Source: Bacteroidetes bacterium GWF2_38_335 (GTDB lineage: Bacteria > Bacteroidota > Bacteroidia > Bacteroidales > GWF2-38-335). From it: 64,000 nucleotides of DNA. The stretch spans positions 103,077 through 167,076 of the forward strand of contig MEOH01000006.1 of assembly GCA_001769535.1 (NCBI GenBank). The letters are read 5' to 3'. Under the pieces are notes generated by a model, which worked only from the letters and a program-made list of their open reading frames with translations, searched no databases and was not told where the DNA came from. The translations under genes were made by a program, and so were the position numbers. Below, in pieces: positions 18,953 through 30,284 of this stretch (position 1 is the first letter of the stretch; every line of letters starts with the position of its first letter).

Positions 18953-20380
18953 CTAATCCACCTTATCATGGATATAAGGATTATTCGGACTCAATCTGAT
19001 ACCATCATTCTCATCAGATTTCAAAGTATACCTCGAAATGTCAGATTCATCGGAAGAAGTTCTGTTGTCAAGATCCACATTGCGGCGCTTGTAAGCAGGT
19101 ACATTCTCAATGCGGTTAATTTCGTCTGTATCTTCTATTTCACTCAGTTTTTTGTTTTCTGTAGAACTTTTCTGAACTGTGTTCAAACGTTCTTCATTGG
19201 TTGTGCGGCTGTTTTCCTTGCCTTTTGATTCGTAGTACTGACTGAATGATTCATGTTTGACATCGCCACGTTTGGGGTCAAAATTGAATGACTGTTGGGT
19301 AATTGGTGGCGGAGTAGGTTTCCTGAACTCAACAGTATTTGGTTTTTCGCCAAACACAACCACTTCTTTTTGGTTTTTTTCGCTGCGGGCAAGCAGTTCG
19401 GGTATGCTTCCGGAACCAAATCCGGTTGCAATGATGGTGACCGAAATTTTGTCGCCGAGTGATTCATCTGTGCCGTTACCCCAGATTATATCTGCATTTG
19501 AACCGGCTGCATTTTGTACAAAGTCGGTTATTTCTCCTATTTCATCCATGGTTACCTCTTCAGTTCCCGAGGTGATGTTAAGCAGGATATTCCTTGAGCC
19601 GGTAATATCATTATTATTCAGAAGCGGTGAGGTAAGTGCTTCCTGGATGGCAATAATAGCCCTGTTTTCGCCACTGGCTGTAGCTGCTCCCATAATGGAT
19701 ACTCCTGAATTGAACATGACGGTGTGGACATCTGCAAAGTCAACATTTATGTATCCGTGCACGGTAATGATTTCGGCTATGCCTTTGGCAGCCATTGTCA
19801 AAACGTTGTCGGCTTTGGCAAATGCATCGGTCAGCTTAAGGTCACCATAAATTTCTCTTAATTTCTCATTGTTAATGACAAGCAATGAGTCCACATTTTC
19901 CTTCAGTTCTTCAATACCCAGCAATGCCTGATTAATCCTGCGGGTACCTTCGAAGCGGAAGGGAATGGTAACGATGCCAACGGTAAGGATGTTCATTTCG
20001 CGGGCCACCTGTGCAATAACCGGGGCAGCACCTGTTCCGGTTCCGCCGCCCATGCCTGCAGTAATAAACACCATTTTAGTATTGTTGGCAAGGACTCTTT
20101 TCACTTCATCGATATTTTCAATGGCTGCCTGTCTTCCCTGGTCGGGTTTGTTTCCTGCTCCACGGCCTTCGGTAAGTGATGACCCAAGCTGGATTTTAAT
20201 AGGTACGGGACTAATGACCAGTGCCTGTGCATCGGTGTTGCATACAACAAAGTTTACATCTTTTATTCCCTGTCGGAACATATGGTTCACGGCATTACTG
20301 CCACCACCTCCGACGCCAATCACCTTAATGATCGAGTTTTCGTCGGTGGGCATGTTAAAATCAATTAATTCTTCGTTCAT
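18953..20380 (-). CDS. ftsZ: Cell division protein FtsZ
   Basis: VIGVGGGGSNAVNHM, GMGGGTGTGAAPVIAQVARE tubulin signature. Confidence 0.98.
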   Translation of the reverse strand: MNEELIDFNMPTDENSIIKVIGVGGGGSNAVNHMFRQGIKDVNFVVCNTDAQALVISPVPIKIQLGSSLTEGRGAGNKPDQGRQAAIENIDEVKRVLANNTKMVFITAGMGGGTGTGAAPVIAQVAREMNILTVGIVTIPFRFEGTRRINQALLGIEELKENVDSLLVINNEKLREIYGDLKLTDAFAKADNVLTMAAKGIAEIITVHGYINVDFADVHTVMFNSGVSIMGAATASGENRAIIAIQEALTSPLLNNNDITGSRNILLNITSGTEEVTMDEIGEITDFVQNAAGSNADIIWGNGTDESLGDKISVTIIATGFGSGSIPELLARSEKNQKEVVVFGEKPNTVEFRKPTPPPITQQSFNFDPKRGDVKHESFSQYYESKGKENSRTTNEERLNTVQKSSTENKKLSEIEDTDEINRIENVPAYKRRNVDLDNRTSSDESDISRYTLKSDENDGIRLSPNNPYIHDKVD

Positions 20381-20405
20381 GATATTTAGTTTTTGGGGTT
20401 ATTTT

Positions 20406-21755
20406 TTACATTTTAGCATCATCTTCGGGCTCGTCAAATACGTGGCCCAGACTAGATTTTATTTGATTAAAAAGACCAAAACCTGTTTTTTTCTTTTCAC
20501 GGGGTTCTTTTTCCACAGGTTTTTCCTTAACGATTTCTTCTTTTACCTCGGCTTCTTTCTTTTCACCTACCGAAACATAGTCAGGGGTTTCTTCCTGTTC
20601 AATATATTCATGACCTTTAAGCAGCAGTCCAACCACAGTTGAATACATAGGCTGGTTAATTTCTGCAATAGAGTCGCTTGAAAGATATTCGTTGGGGTAT
20701 CCCAGTCTCACGTCCATGCCTGTTTTATATGCAACAAGCTGGGGAAGATGTTTCAACATAGAGCCACCACCTGTTAAAACAATTCCTCCACCCAATTTGC
20801 TGGCAATACCTGATGATTCGATTTCGAAATAAATGGCATCGATGATTTCTTCCATTCTTGCCTGGATGATATTGGACAGATTTTTAAAGGAAATTTCCTT
20901 GGGATCACGGCCTTTTAATCCGGGTATTGTAACAAACTTATTGTCCAGTTCAAATTCGGCCAGAGCAGAGCCATACTGAACTTTAAGTGATTCGGCCATT
21001 CTTTCGAGGATACCGCATCCTTCTTTGATGTCATTGGTTACGACGTTTCCTCCAAACGGAATAACTGCCGAATGGTAGATATTGCCTTCGTAGAAAACAG
21101 CAACATCGGTTGTGCCACCGCCGATATCCACCAATGCCACACCCAGTTCTTTTTCTTCATCGCTGAGAACAGCATCTGCCGAAGCGAGGGGCTCAAGAAT
21201 GAGGTCATACACCCTCAATCCTACACGGTCAACACATTTTTTGATGTTATTGGCCGAAGCAACATGTCCGATTACAATATGGAAATTGGCTTCGAGCCGT
21301 TTTCCGGAAATGCCCACGGGATTTTTAATGCCGGTTTCATTATCCACAATAAAATTCTGAGGAATCACATGCAGAATTTCCTCACCCATTTCGATGGGAA
21401 TGTTATGCATATCCTTAATCAAATGCTTAACATCCGATTTCGTGATTTCCTTATCAATCCCACCGGTATTGATATAGCCGCGATTCTGGATGCTTTTGAT
21501 ATGCTGTCCTGCTATACCTACGAAAACATCTTTCATTTTGATTCCGGCCATTCCTTCGGCTTGCTCAACAGCCGATTTAATGGAATTTACGGTATCTTCA
21601 ATGTTGATGACGGTTCCGCGTTTTACGCCATTTGATGGGGTTTTGCCCATTCCCAGGATCTCGATCCTTCCTGCTTCGTTTTTCTTCCCGACAAGGGCAA
21701 CAATCTTGGTTGTTCCAATGTCGATTGCTGATACTAATTGTGTCTTGTGGCTCAT
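20406..21755 (-). CDS. ftsA: Cell division protein FtsA
   Basis: SAIDIGTTKIVALVG, ALVDIGGGTTDVAVF, GIVLTGGGSML. Start at MSHKTQ likely. Confidence 0.97.
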   Translation of the reverse strand: MSHKTQLVSAIDIGTTKIVALVGKKNEAGRIEILGMGKTPSNGVKRGTVINIEDTVNSIKSAVEQAEGMAGIKMKDVFVGIAGQHIKSIQNRGYINTGGIDKEITKSDVKHLIKDMHNIPIEMGEEILHVIPQNFIVDNETGIKNPVGISGKRLEANFHIVIGHVASANNIKKCVDRVGLRVYDLILEPLASADAVLSDEEKELGVALVDIGGGTTDVAVFYEGNIYHSAVIPFGGNVVTNDIKEGCGILERMAESLKVQYGSALAEFELDNKFVTIPGLKGRDPKEISFKNLSNIIQARMEEIIDAIYFEIESSGIASKLGGGIVLTGGGSMLKHLPQLVAYKTGMDVRLGYPNEYLSSDSIAEINQPMYSTVVGLLLKGHEYIEQEETPDYVSVGEKKEAEVKEEIVKEKPVEKEPREKKKTGFGLFNQIKSSLGHVFDEPEDDAKM

Positions 21756-22558
21756 AATAGTGGTTTTTTTGTACAAACTACCTGGTTCTTATATTTTAAA
21801 TTAATCGTTGTATACTTGTTCCATCCGGATTGTTTAAGTCCTAATTTATAAACGACCTTCAGTTTTCTGAATTTTTCATACATATCCTCGGCAGTTCCGA
21901 AGATGACGGTGTGGTTGCCAACGCGCGGAATGAGTTCGAGGTCATTGTTGATGTTCACATAAATCTGTTCAATCATTGATTTCCAAAACTCATTGTTGTA
22001 AACATGGAGGGCAATATTGTAAATATCCTTGATCACATAACGGCGGCCAATGACGTCTTTGTCGCTTAAGGAGGTTATGTTTGTGGAATACAAAAGGTCC
22101 TGAGACTCATTGATATTACCGTTTGCAATTAAAACATGAGCTGTGTATTTTGGTGAAAGCGGCATGATTTCACCCTGTTCATCAATGTAATAGCTTTCAT
22201 TTTTTCGGTTTATTACTCTAACGATGGGGTTTCTTTGCTCAACTTCAATAATAACACTGCCGTCAATGCGTGTGTATACCTGCGAATTTTTTATTGACGG
22301 GTCGTTGTTAAGGATTTTTTCCAGTTCATTAACGTTTATTTTATTGATATTCACTCCTTCAAGGGCAATTCCTTTGCTCAGGAACATTGAAATGACATCT
22401 TCCTTTTCTACGAAATAATTATCCGTATTATCTGTAATGATCACCTCAATATTGCTGCATACCACCTGTTCTCTCTTAATGGCAGAAAATCCAAGTGTTA
22501 TCAGCGAATAAGCTGTAATTACAATCCAGAATAATATGTATTTATATTTCTTAATCAT
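21752..22558 (-). CDS. ftsQ: Cell division protein FtsQ/DivIB
   Basis: Single N-terminal TM, POTRA-like region (LEKILNNDPSIKNSQVYTRIDGSVIIEVEQRNPIVRV), dcw position. Confidence 0.88.
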   Translation of the reverse strand: MIKKYKYILFWIVITAYSLITLGFSAIKREQVVCSNIEVIITDNTDNYFVEKEDVISMFLSKGIALEGVNINKINVNELEKILNNDPSIKNSQVYTRIDGSVIIEVEQRNPIVRVINRKNESYYIDEQGEIMPLSPKYTAHVLIANGNINESQDLLYSTNITSLSDKDVIGRRYVIKDIYNIALHVYNNEFWKSMIEQIYVNINNDLELIPRVGNHTVIFGTAEDMYEKFRKLKVVYKLGLKQSGWNKYTTINLKYKNQVVCTKKPLL

Positions 22559-23934
22559 TTGTTACTAAACAATTCCTTTATGGGTTCTACAAAGTTGTCA
22601 ATATCGCCTGCTCCCATGGTGAGGAGTATTTCCGGTGATTTTGTTTTCAGAATTTCCATGAGTTGGTTTTTTGAACATTGTTCCCGGTTTTTTATGGTGA
22701 TATCTCTGAAAATTATACCGGATGTCAATCCCTCGATAGGTTCTTCGCGTGCAGGGTAAATGTCAAGTAAAATCAGTTCGTCCAGCAAGTTCAGTGAAAC
22801 AGCAAATTCAGCTGCAAAATCTCTGGTCCTGCTGTACAGATGCGGTTGGAATATTCCTGTTATTTTTTTATTTGGGAACAGTTCACGCACCGAGTTGATG
22901 CATGCCTTGATTTCTTCGGGATGGTGTGCATAGTCATCCAGATAAATCATTTTTTCGTTTCGGATATGAAAATCAAAGCGTCTCTGTACCCCGGCAAAAG
23001 TGTCAAGGCCATGTTTTATTTCGCTTTCAAGCAATCCGGTCATCATGCATACTGCAATTGCAGCAATGGAATTTTCAAGATTGAACCGGCCTGGCAATCC
23101 CAGTCTGATTCCCCTGATTATATTTGTTGGGGTTGCTACATCATATTCATAATACCCGTTTACGATTTTCACATTCAGGGCATGGAAATCTGCTGTAATA
23201 TCCTTGTCTGAATAGGTAAACCTGTTTTTGGCAACTTCTTCATTGGGCATCAGGCCCTTTTTGATGATGAGTTTTCCTTCGGGTTTGAGTCTTTGGATAA
23301 ACTTCATGAAGGATTCCTGAATGTCATTTTTATCCTTGTAAATATCGAGATGATCTTCGTCTATAGCTGTAATTACTGCTATTTCGGGTGAAAGGGTAAG
23401 AAATGATCTGTCAAATTCATCTGCTTCAATCACAACGTAATCGCTGTGGTTTGAATACAGCATATTGGTGTTATAATTTTTGGAAATCGCACCCATAAAT
23501 GCACTGCAATCAACCGAAGAGGATTTTAGCAGATGGGTCACCATACTTGTGATGGTCGATTTGCCATGGGTTCCCGAAATTGCAATGCCTTTTCTCGAAT
23601 GGGTAATCATTCCCAATACCTGTGATCTTTTGTATATCGTGTAATTATTTTTCTGAAAATAAACCAGTTGAGGATGGTCGGAGGGAACAGCCGGAGTATA
23701 AACAATAAGCACATGGTCTCTGTTTTCGTTCATTATTTTTAAAGGAACAGCATCCAGACTGTCTTCGTACACCACGTCGATGCCCTCGCTTTCAATGGAT
23801 CTAGTTAGACTGGTAATTGTGCGGTCATAACCGGCCACCCAATATCCGGTAAGTTTGAAATATCTGGCCAGGGCACTCATTCCTATGCCGCCGATCCCGA
23901 TAAAATAAACTCTTTTAATCTGTTCCAAACTCAT
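22555..23934 (-). CDS. murC: UDP-N-acetylmuramate--L-alanine ligase
   Basis: FIGIGGIGMSALARYF, GISGTHGKSTITSMV, YLDDYAHHPEEIKA. Confidence 0.97.
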   Translation of the reverse strand: MSLEQIKRVYFIGIGGIGMSALARYFKLTGYWVAGYDRTITSLTRSIESEGIDVVYEDSLDAVPLKIMNENRDHVLIVYTPAVPSDHPQLVYFQKNNYTIYKRSQVLGMITHSRKGIAISGTHGKSTITSMVTHLLKSSSVDCSAFMGAISKNYNTNMLYSNHSDYVVIEADEFDRSFLTLSPEIAVITAIDEDHLDIYKDKNDIQESFMKFIQRLKPEGKLIIKKGLMPNEEVAKNRFTYSDKDITADFHALNVKIVNGYYEYDVATPTNIIRGIRLGLPGRFNLENSIAAIAVCMMTGLLESEIKHGLDTFAGVQRRFDFHIRNEKMIYLDDYAHHPEEIKACINSVRELFPNKKITGIFQPHLYSRTRDFAAEFAVSLNLLDELILLDIYPAREEPIEGLTSGIIFRDITIKNREQCSKNQLMEILKTKSPEILLTMGAGDIDNFVEPIKELFSNK

Positions 23935-23937
23935 TTC

Positions 23938-25086
23938 TTAATCTCTTTTGTTATTGACCAGTTTTATTATTTCGTTTGCAATTAGATTGGCTGAATTTTT
24001 AACAGCCATTTTAGCTACGTTTTCTTTGTAAACATTCATTCTAAACTCATCATTAAGCAAATCAATGGCAGCTCTGACAAGGTCGGTATGAGCATTTTTA
24101 TCTTCAACCATCATGGCTGCATTTATTTTTATTAAAGCCATGGCATTTTTAGTCTGGTGGTCTTCGGCCACATTTGGTGAAGGAACCAAAATAGACGGTT
24201 TTCGCACCAGGGTAAGCTCAGAAACGGTGCTGGCACCTGCTCTAGAAATCACAATGTCGCTCACTGCATAGGCAAAATCCATTCTTGAAACAAAATCAAG
24301 AACATGGATGAGCCTTGTATTGCGCTTTATCACTTCGCTTTTTGCGGTCTCAAAATAGGTCTTTCCTGTTTGCCAGATTACCTGTATGTTGTTCTTTATT
24401 AACAGATCAAGGTTTTTTGTAATGCTTTCGTTGATTGTTCTGGCACCCAGACTGCCGCCCACAACCAGAATAATTTTATGATTTGCCTGTAGGCCGAAGT
24501 ACATAAGGCCTTGTTCCTTTTTATTGTCAAGGCTCACGATATCCTGGCGTACCGGATTGCCGGTGACAATGATTTTTTCTTTCGGGAAAAATCTGTCCAT
24601 CTCATCGTAGGCCACACATATTTTTAATGCGTTTTTAGCAAGCAGCTTGTTGGTCATGCCCGCATAGGAGTTTTGCTCCTGAATAAGAGTTGGAATATTT
24701 TTTTTAGCCGCCACGCGCAGGGTTGGCCCCGATGCATATCCGCCAAAACCGGCTACCACATCTGGTTTGAATTCCCTGACAATTCTTTTTGCTTTCCTGA
24801 TTGAGGAAATCAGTTTGAAAACAAAGGTCACATTTTTAAAAGTGAACCTACGCTGGAATCCCGCTACCGGCAAGCCGATAATTTCATATCCTGCGGCAGG
24901 AACCTTTTCCATTTCCATTCGTCCGAGCGCCCCGACAAAAAGAATCTGAACATCAGGCACCAGTCGTTTCAGTTCGTTGGCAACTGAAATGGCAGGAAAA
25001 ATATGTCCGCCGGTTCCTCCGGCACTAATTATTACCTTCAGCGGTTTCTTTTCCGGGCTCTCCGGAAGGTTCTGTTGCTGTGTCAT
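23938..25086 (-). CDS. murG: UDP-GlcNAc--lipid I transferase
   Basis: ISAGGTGGHIFPAISVANEL, GGYASGPTLRVAA, VVGGSLGARTIN, SRAGASTVSEL. Confidence 0.97.
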   Translation of the reverse strand: MTQQQNLPESPEKKPLKVIISAGGTGGHIFPAISVANELKRLVPDVQILFVGALGRMEMEKVPAAGYEIIGLPVAGFQRRFTFKNVTFVFKLISSIRKAKRIVREFKPDVVAGFGGYASGPTLRVAAKKNIPTLIQEQNSYAGMTNKLLAKNALKICVAYDEMDRFFPKEKIIVTGNPVRQDIVSLDNKKEQGLMYFGLQANHKIILVVGGSLGARTINESITKNLDLLIKNNIQVIWQTGKTYFETAKSEVIKRNTRLIHVLDFVSRMDFAYAVSDIVISRAGASTVSELTLVRKPSILVPSPNVAEDHQTKNAMALIKINAAMMVEDKNAHTDLVRAAIDLLNDEFRMNVYKENVAKMAVKNSANLIANEIIKLVNNKRD

Positions 25087-26221
25087 TTTCAGTTGAATTT
25101 TGGTTTGTACGGCTGATACTCAGTATAATTCCCAAGGCACCCGAAGTAAAAACTATGGAAGTTCCTCCCATGCTCACAAAGGGTAGTGTTTGGCCGGTAA
25201 CCGGAATCAGGTTTACATTTACAGCCATGTTGATCATACCCTGAAAAACAAGACTGAATGCGAGTCCGAATGCCAGTAAAGCCGGAAATGTCCTGGAACT
25301 TTTCCTGACCACAATTCCTGCCCTGAAGAGCAGGTACAGATAGAGCAGAAGAATGGGTATTCCTCCAAGGATGATACCGTATTCCTCGATAATAATGGCA
25401 TAAATAAAATCGGAGTAGGGGTGGGGAAGGAAGTTCCTTTGAGAACTGTTTCCCGGCCCTTTGCCGATAAAACCGCCGTCTACTACGGCGATGATGGCCT
25501 GTTCGGCCTGGAAGTTGGTTTCGCTGTCGCCCGAACTGAAATTTTCAATTCTGCCTTTCCATGTTTCACCACGGGGAAGGATGTTCGGGAAATTAAATAT
25601 GATAATGCCGATGAGAAATACTCCGGCAAGTCCTATTCCAAATGTTCTGAACAGGTGTTTAACATCAACCCTGCCTACAAACATGATTACTGCTGCAGTG
25701 ATAAAAACAATGGCGGCAGTAGAGAAGTTGGCAGGCAGTATGAGGATGACAATGGCAGCCACCCACCTGATCATGGGTTTGTATGTTATTTCATAATCTT
25801 TTATATTATCCTGGTTTTGTGACAGGTGTTTTGCCAGATACATGATTAAAGCAAGCTTGGCAAAGTCAGAAGTCTGGAAAGTTAGTCCGCCCGGCAGGGT
25901 AATCCATCTGGTTGCTGAGTTCAGACTGGTACCCAGAATCAGGGTAAATGCCAGCAGGAACACCGAAATATATAAAAACAAACGGGCCAGTCTGATGTAA
26001 TATTTATAATGAACCAAATGCAGGAGGTAGGTTACGAACAAACCTAAAACCAGAAACATTGAATGTCGGAGGAGGTAATAGAAAGTGTTTCCGCCATGAA
26101 ATTTGTATGCAAGGGTTCCTGTCGAGCTGTAAACAGCAAGCAGTGAATACAGGGATAATATGACTATTATCGCCCATATTACAGGGTCTCCCTTGAAATA
26201 TCTGGCCAGAAACTCGCGCAT
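25025..26221 (-). CDS. ftsW: FtsW lipid II polymerase / peptidoglycan glycosyltransferase
   Basis: SEDS family multi-TM; PHPYSDFIYAIIIEEYG, NLIPVTGQTLPFVSMGGTS. Confidence 0.96.
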   Translation of the reverse strand: MREFLARYFKGDPVIWAIIVILSLYSLLAVYSSTGTLAYKFHGGNTFYYLLRHSMFLVLGLFVTYLLHLVHYKYYIRLARLFLYISVFLLAFTLILGTSLNSATRWITLPGGLTFQTSDFAKLALIMYLAKHLSQNQDNIKDYEITYKPMIRWVAAIVILILPANFSTAAIVFITAAVIMFVGRVDVKHLFRTFGIGLAGVFLIGIIIFNFPNILPRGETWKGRIENFSSGDSETNFQAEQAIIAVVDGGFIGKGPGNSSQRNFLPHPYSDFIYAIIIEEYGIILGGIPILLLYLYLLFRAGIVVRKSSRTFPALLAFGLAFSLVFQGMINMAVNVNLIPVTGQTLPFVSMGGTSIVFTSGALGIILSISRTNQNSTENDTATEPSGEPGKETAEGNN

Positions 26222-27558
26222 TATAATTTACCTACTTCAAATTTGAATTTTCTTCCTCTGTCTTCATAGTTTTCAAAAAGATCGAAGCTTGCGCATGCAG
26301 GCGAAAGGAGTACTGTGTCTCCCTGCTTTGCAAGATAATAAGCTGATCTTACTGCATCATGCATGGATGAGGTGTCAACAATTGTTTCGCAAATGCCATC
26401 AAAGGCTTTGTGAATTTTTGAATTGTCTTTTCCCATGCAGATAATGGCTTTGACTTTTTGCTTTACCAGATCGGTAAGCGAAGAGTAATCGTTTCCTTTA
26501 TCTATTCCGCCGGCGATCCAGACGATAGGTTTTTCAACACTTTCAAGGGCATACCAGGTAGAATTCACATTGGTAGCTTTTGAATCATTTATAAACTCTA
26601 TTCCGTGGACTTTGAAAACCGGTTCAAGACGGTGTTCAATGCTCTGGAAATCAGTAAGACATTCCCTGATGATATCTTTTCTGATCTTATAAACACTTGC
26701 CGCCAGTCCGGCTGCCATCGAATTGTAGGTGTTGTGTTTACCTTGTAATGCTAATTCCTGAATTGACATAGTTAGTTGGGTATTGTTTGTTTTTATAAAT
26801 AATTTTTCATCATTTGCATAAGCGCCAAAGCCGACTTCCTTTTTAATGGAGAAGGGCATCAGTACCATACCGGGTTTTCTTTTTTCCATTTCAATCATGG
26901 TCACTTCATCGTCGATACAGTATATAAAATGGTCTGAGTCAAGCTGATTTTGGATTACCCGGAATTTTGAGTCGATATAATTCTGAAATTGATATTCATA
27001 TCTGTCCAGATGATCGGGGGTAATGTTTGTCAGAATGGCAACATCTGCTTTGAATTTGTACATTCCGTCAAGTTGAAAGCTGCTGAGTTCTATCACGTAA
27101 TAATCGAAATTATTTTCGGCTACCTGCAATGCAAAACTCTGTCCCACATTCCCTGCCAATCCAACATTTAGTCCGGCCTTTTTAAAGATATGATAGGTAA
27201 GCAGAGTGGTGGTAGTTTTACCATTTGCTCCGGTAATACATATCATTTTGGCGTTGGTATAGCGTCCGGCAAATTCAATTTCGGAAATGACCGGAATATT
27301 TTTTTCGCGGATTTTTTTGACAATGGCCACCTTATCAGGTATTCCCGGACTTTTAATTACCTCATCAGCATTGAGAATAAGTTCCTCGGTATGCATTTCT
27401 TCTTCGAAGGTGATGTCATATTTCTGCAGCAGGGCTTTGTATTTATCTGCAATTTTTCCAAAATCGGACAGGAATACGTCAAACCCCCTGGTTTTTGCCA
27501 GGATGGCAGCACCAGCTCCGCTTTCGCCCCCACCAAGTATGACAATCCTATTACTCAT
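26221..27558 (-). CDS. murD: UDP-N-acetylmuramoylalanine--D-glutamate ligase
   Basis: ILGGGESGAGAAILAK, ITGANGKTTTTLLTYH, INDSKATN. Confidence 0.97.
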   Translation of the reverse strand: MSNRIVILGGGESGAGAAILAKTRGFDVFLSDFGKIADKYKALLQKYDITFEEEMHTEELILNADEVIKSPGIPDKVAIVKKIREKNIPVISEIEFAGRYTNAKMICITGANGKTTTTLLTYHIFKKAGLNVGLAGNVGQSFALQVAENNFDYYVIELSSFQLDGMYKFKADVAILTNITPDHLDRYEYQFQNYIDSKFRVIQNQLDSDHFIYCIDDEVTMIEMEKRKPGMVLMPFSIKKEVGFGAYANDEKLFIKTNNTQLTMSIQELALQGKHNTYNSMAAGLAASVYKIRKDIIRECLTDFQSIEHRLEPVFKVHGIEFINDSKATNVNSTWYALESVEKPIVWIAGGIDKGNDYSSLTDLVKQKVKAIICMGKDNSKIHKAFDGICETIVDTSSMHDAVRSAYYLAKQGDTVLLSPACASFDLFENYEDRGRKFKFEVGKL

Positions 27559-27559
27559 T

Positions 27560-28819
27560 TTATCTCATTTTAAGTGTTACAATGGTGAATACTGCCAGCG
27601 CAATACCTACAATCCAGAAGCGAGAGACAATTTTGGGTTCTGTATATCCAAGTTTCTGGAAATGATGGTGGATGGGGGCCATTTTAAACAGGCGCCTTCC
27701 TTCACCGTATTTTCTTTTAGTTCTTTTAAACCATGCCACCTGCAACATAACCGAGAGACTTTCAACAAAGAAAATTCCGCACAGAATGGGTATTAAAAGT
27801 TCTTTTCTGATGATGATGGCAAAAACAGCGATAATTCCGCCCAGGGCCAAACTACCTGTGTCGCCCATGAATACCTGGGCAGGGTAGGAGTTATACCATA
27901 AAAATCCGATCAGCGCTCCGATGAATGCGGCGCTGAATACAAGCAGCTCGCCCGAATTTGGTATATACATGATGTTCAGGTAGTCGGAAAAAATGGTGTT
28001 ACCCGAAACGTAAGCCAGAATACCAAGGGTGGTTCCGATGATGGCTGAAGTTCCGGTTGCCAGGCCATCCAGACCATCTGTGAGGTTTGCCCCGTTTGAA
28101 ACGGCTGTTACCACAATGATGGTCATAATTACAAAAAGCACCCAGCGGCCCCATCCACGGTTGTTGTAACCAAGCATGCCTTCAGCGACATCTGCATAAT
28201 CGAGTTCATTATTTGCAAAAAATGGAATTGTGGTTGTAGTTGATTTGTGATCGTTGGCCACAACTACATAGTCATCGGTATCGCAGGTTTTACTAACGAT
28301 GACCATTTTATCGGTTAACTCTGATTTGTGGACTTCGGAAGTATCACGCACCAGCACATCGCTGCTCAGATAAAGAGTAAGTCCAACGATAAAACCAAGT
28401 CCAACCTGACCGATAATTTTAAATTTGCCGGCAAGGCCTTGTTTGTTTTTTTTGAAAACCTTTATGTAATCATCAATAAATCCAACGGTGCCCAGCCATA
28501 CGGTTGTGATGAGCATCAAATATATATACACATTGTGTATTTGTGCAAAAAGCAAGGTTGGAATTACAATACTTGATAAAATGATAATTCCGCCCATAGT
28601 TGGGGTTCCTTTTTTCGAGTACTGGCCTTCGAGGTCAAGGTTTCTGATTTCTTCGCCGATTTGTTTTCTCTGGAGGAAGCGGATAATTTTTTTACCGAAA
28701 ATCAGGGCAACAACCAGCGATGCGATCAGAGCCATGGCTGCTCTGAAGGTGATGGAGTAGAACATCCCTGCACCGGGAAGGTCGAATTTATCGAGATATG
28801 TAAACAAATAATAAAACAT
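27560..28819 (-). CDS. mraY: Phospho-N-acetylmuramoyl-pentapeptide transferase
   Basis: [54 protein letters not shown]. Confidence 0.98.
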   Translation of the reverse strand: MFYYLFTYLDKFDLPGAGMFYSITFRAAMALIASLVVALIFGKKIIRFLQRKQIGEEIRNLDLEGQYSKKGTPTMGGIIILSSIVIPTLLFAQIHNVYIYLMLITTVWLGTVGFIDDYIKVFKKNKQGLAGKFKIIGQVGLGFIVGLTLYLSSDVLVRDTSEVHKSELTDKMVIVSKTCDTDDYVVVANDHKSTTTTIPFFANNELDYADVAEGMLGYNNRGWGRWVLFVIMTIIVVTAVSNGANLTDGLDGLATGTSAIIGTTLGILAYVSGNTIFSDYLNIMYIPNSGELLVFSAAFIGALIGFLWYNSYPAQVFMGDTGSLALGGIIAVFAIIIRKELLIPILCGIFFVESLSVMLQVAWFKRTKRKYGEGRRLFKMAPIHHHFQKLGYTEPKIVSRFWIVGIALAVFTIVTLKMR

Positions 28820-28820
28820 G

Positions 28821-30284
28821 CTAACTTGTTTTAAAAAGTTCTTTTATAATTTCTTTATCGTCAAAATGGTGTTTCACACCTTTAATTTCCTGATAGGTCT
28901 CATGACCTTTGCCTGCAATGAGAATGATGTCGCCTGATGCGGCTATCATCACAGCTGTTCTGATTGCCTCTTTGCGGTCGGTAATCCTGAGAACCTTTTT
29001 CATATTGTCAACTCCGGCCATCATGTCATTGAGGATATCCTCAGGGTTTTCACTTCTTGGGTTGTCGGAAGTAAGGATGACCTTGTTGCTTTGATTGCAG
29101 GCAATTTTTGCCATTTCGGGCCTTTTTGTTTTGTCGCGGTCACCGCCTGCGCCAACCACTGTAATGACCTGACCGCCTTCGCTGATCTCATTGATGGTGG
29201 TGAGGACATTTTTCAGGGCATCGGGTGTGTGCGCATAATCCACAATGGCTGTGACTTTTTCGAGAGAAACGAAATATTCAAACCGTCCGTTTACGGATTT
29301 GAGTTCACTGATGATGGTAAGCACTTCCTGTTTTTCCAGTCCAAGCAGAACAGCAGCCGAATAAACCGCAAGAAGGTTGTAGGCGTTGAATTTTCCGATA
29401 AACCGGGTCCAGATTTCATTCCCATCCATATTCAGTTTCATGCCTTCGAAGTGGTTTTCGAGAATACGGCATTTGAAATCGGCCATGCTCCTAAGAGAAT
29501 AGGAGTATTTTTTAGCGTTGGTGTTCTGGAGCATTACCTTGCCATTTCTGTCGTCGAAATTTGAAAGGGCAAAAGCTTCGCCTGGAAGGTTGTCAAAAAA
29601 CATTTTTTTAGCCTTGATGTATTCATCGAAGGTTTTATGATAGTCGAGGTGATCGTGTGTGATGTTTGAAAAAATTCCCCCTGCAAATTTTAACCCTGCA
29701 ATTCGGTGCTGATGTATTGAATGTGAACTTACCTCCATAAAGCAATACTGACATCCGGTTTCTACCATACGGGCAAGCAAAGCGTTAAGCTGAACCGGGT
29801 CGGGCGTGGTATGGGTAGCAGGAATCTCTTCGTTGTGAATGTAATTGCAAACAGTGGACAACAACCCGGTTTTATAGCCTGATTTTTTAAACAGTTCATA
29901 AAGCAGGGTGGCAGTGGTTGTTTTGCCGTTAGTTCCTGTTATACCGGTAAGGATGAGGTTTTCTGAAGGGCAGTCGTAATAATTTGAAGCACAAACACCT
30001 AAGGCAATAGCACTGTTTTCGACCTGAATATAAGTGATATGATCAGCAATTTCTTCCGGAAGTTTTTCGCAAATAATTGCCACAGCTCCTTTTTCAATGG
30101 TAGAGGAAATAAAGCGGTGGCCGTCAGCGGCGGTACCCGATACAGCAATAAAAACATCACTGGGCATCACTTTTCTGGAATCGAAACAAATATTTCCAAT
30201 GCTGATGTTTTCATCACCCAGGATTTTTACTGTCCCGCAATTTTTTAATATGTCTTTTAATCTTTTCAATTTATCCCAGTTCAA
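28821..30284 (-). CDS. murE: UDP-N-acetylmuramoyl-L-alanyl-D-glutamate--diamino acid ligase
   Basis: [54 protein letters not shown] (consistent with the DNPR-type meso-DAP motif). Confidence 0.97.
   Translation of the reverse strand: MNWDKLKRLKDILKNCGTVKILGDENISIGNICFDSRKVMPSDVFIAVSGTAADGHRFISSTIEKGAVAIICEKLPEEIADHITYIQVENSAIALGVCASNYYDCPSENLILTGITGTNGKTTTATLLYELFKKSGYKTGLLSTVCNYIHNEEIPATHTTPDPVQLNALLARMVETGCQYCFMEVSSHSIHQHRIAGLKFAGGIFSNITHDHLDYHKTFDEYIKAKKMFFDNLPGEAFALSNFDDRNGKVMLQNTNAKKYSYSLRSMADFKCRILENHFEGMKLNMDGNEIWTRFIGKFNAYNLLAVYSAAVLLGLEKQEVLTIISELKSVNGRFEYFVSLEKVTAIVDYAHTPDALKNVLTTINEISEGGQVITVVGAGGDRDKTKRPEMAKIACNQSNKVILTSDNPRSENPEDILNDMMAGVDNMKKVLRITDRKEAIRTAVMIAASGDIILIAGKGHETYQEIKGVKHHFDDKEIIKELFKTS

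Noticed and set aside
19257-19850. 197-aa plus-strand ORF antisense to ftsZ (and similar long antisense ORFs at 19965-20642, 21072-21635, 31885-32376, 55780-56319)
   Set aside because: Fully antisense to strongly supported conserved genes; low-complexity shadow-ORF composition.
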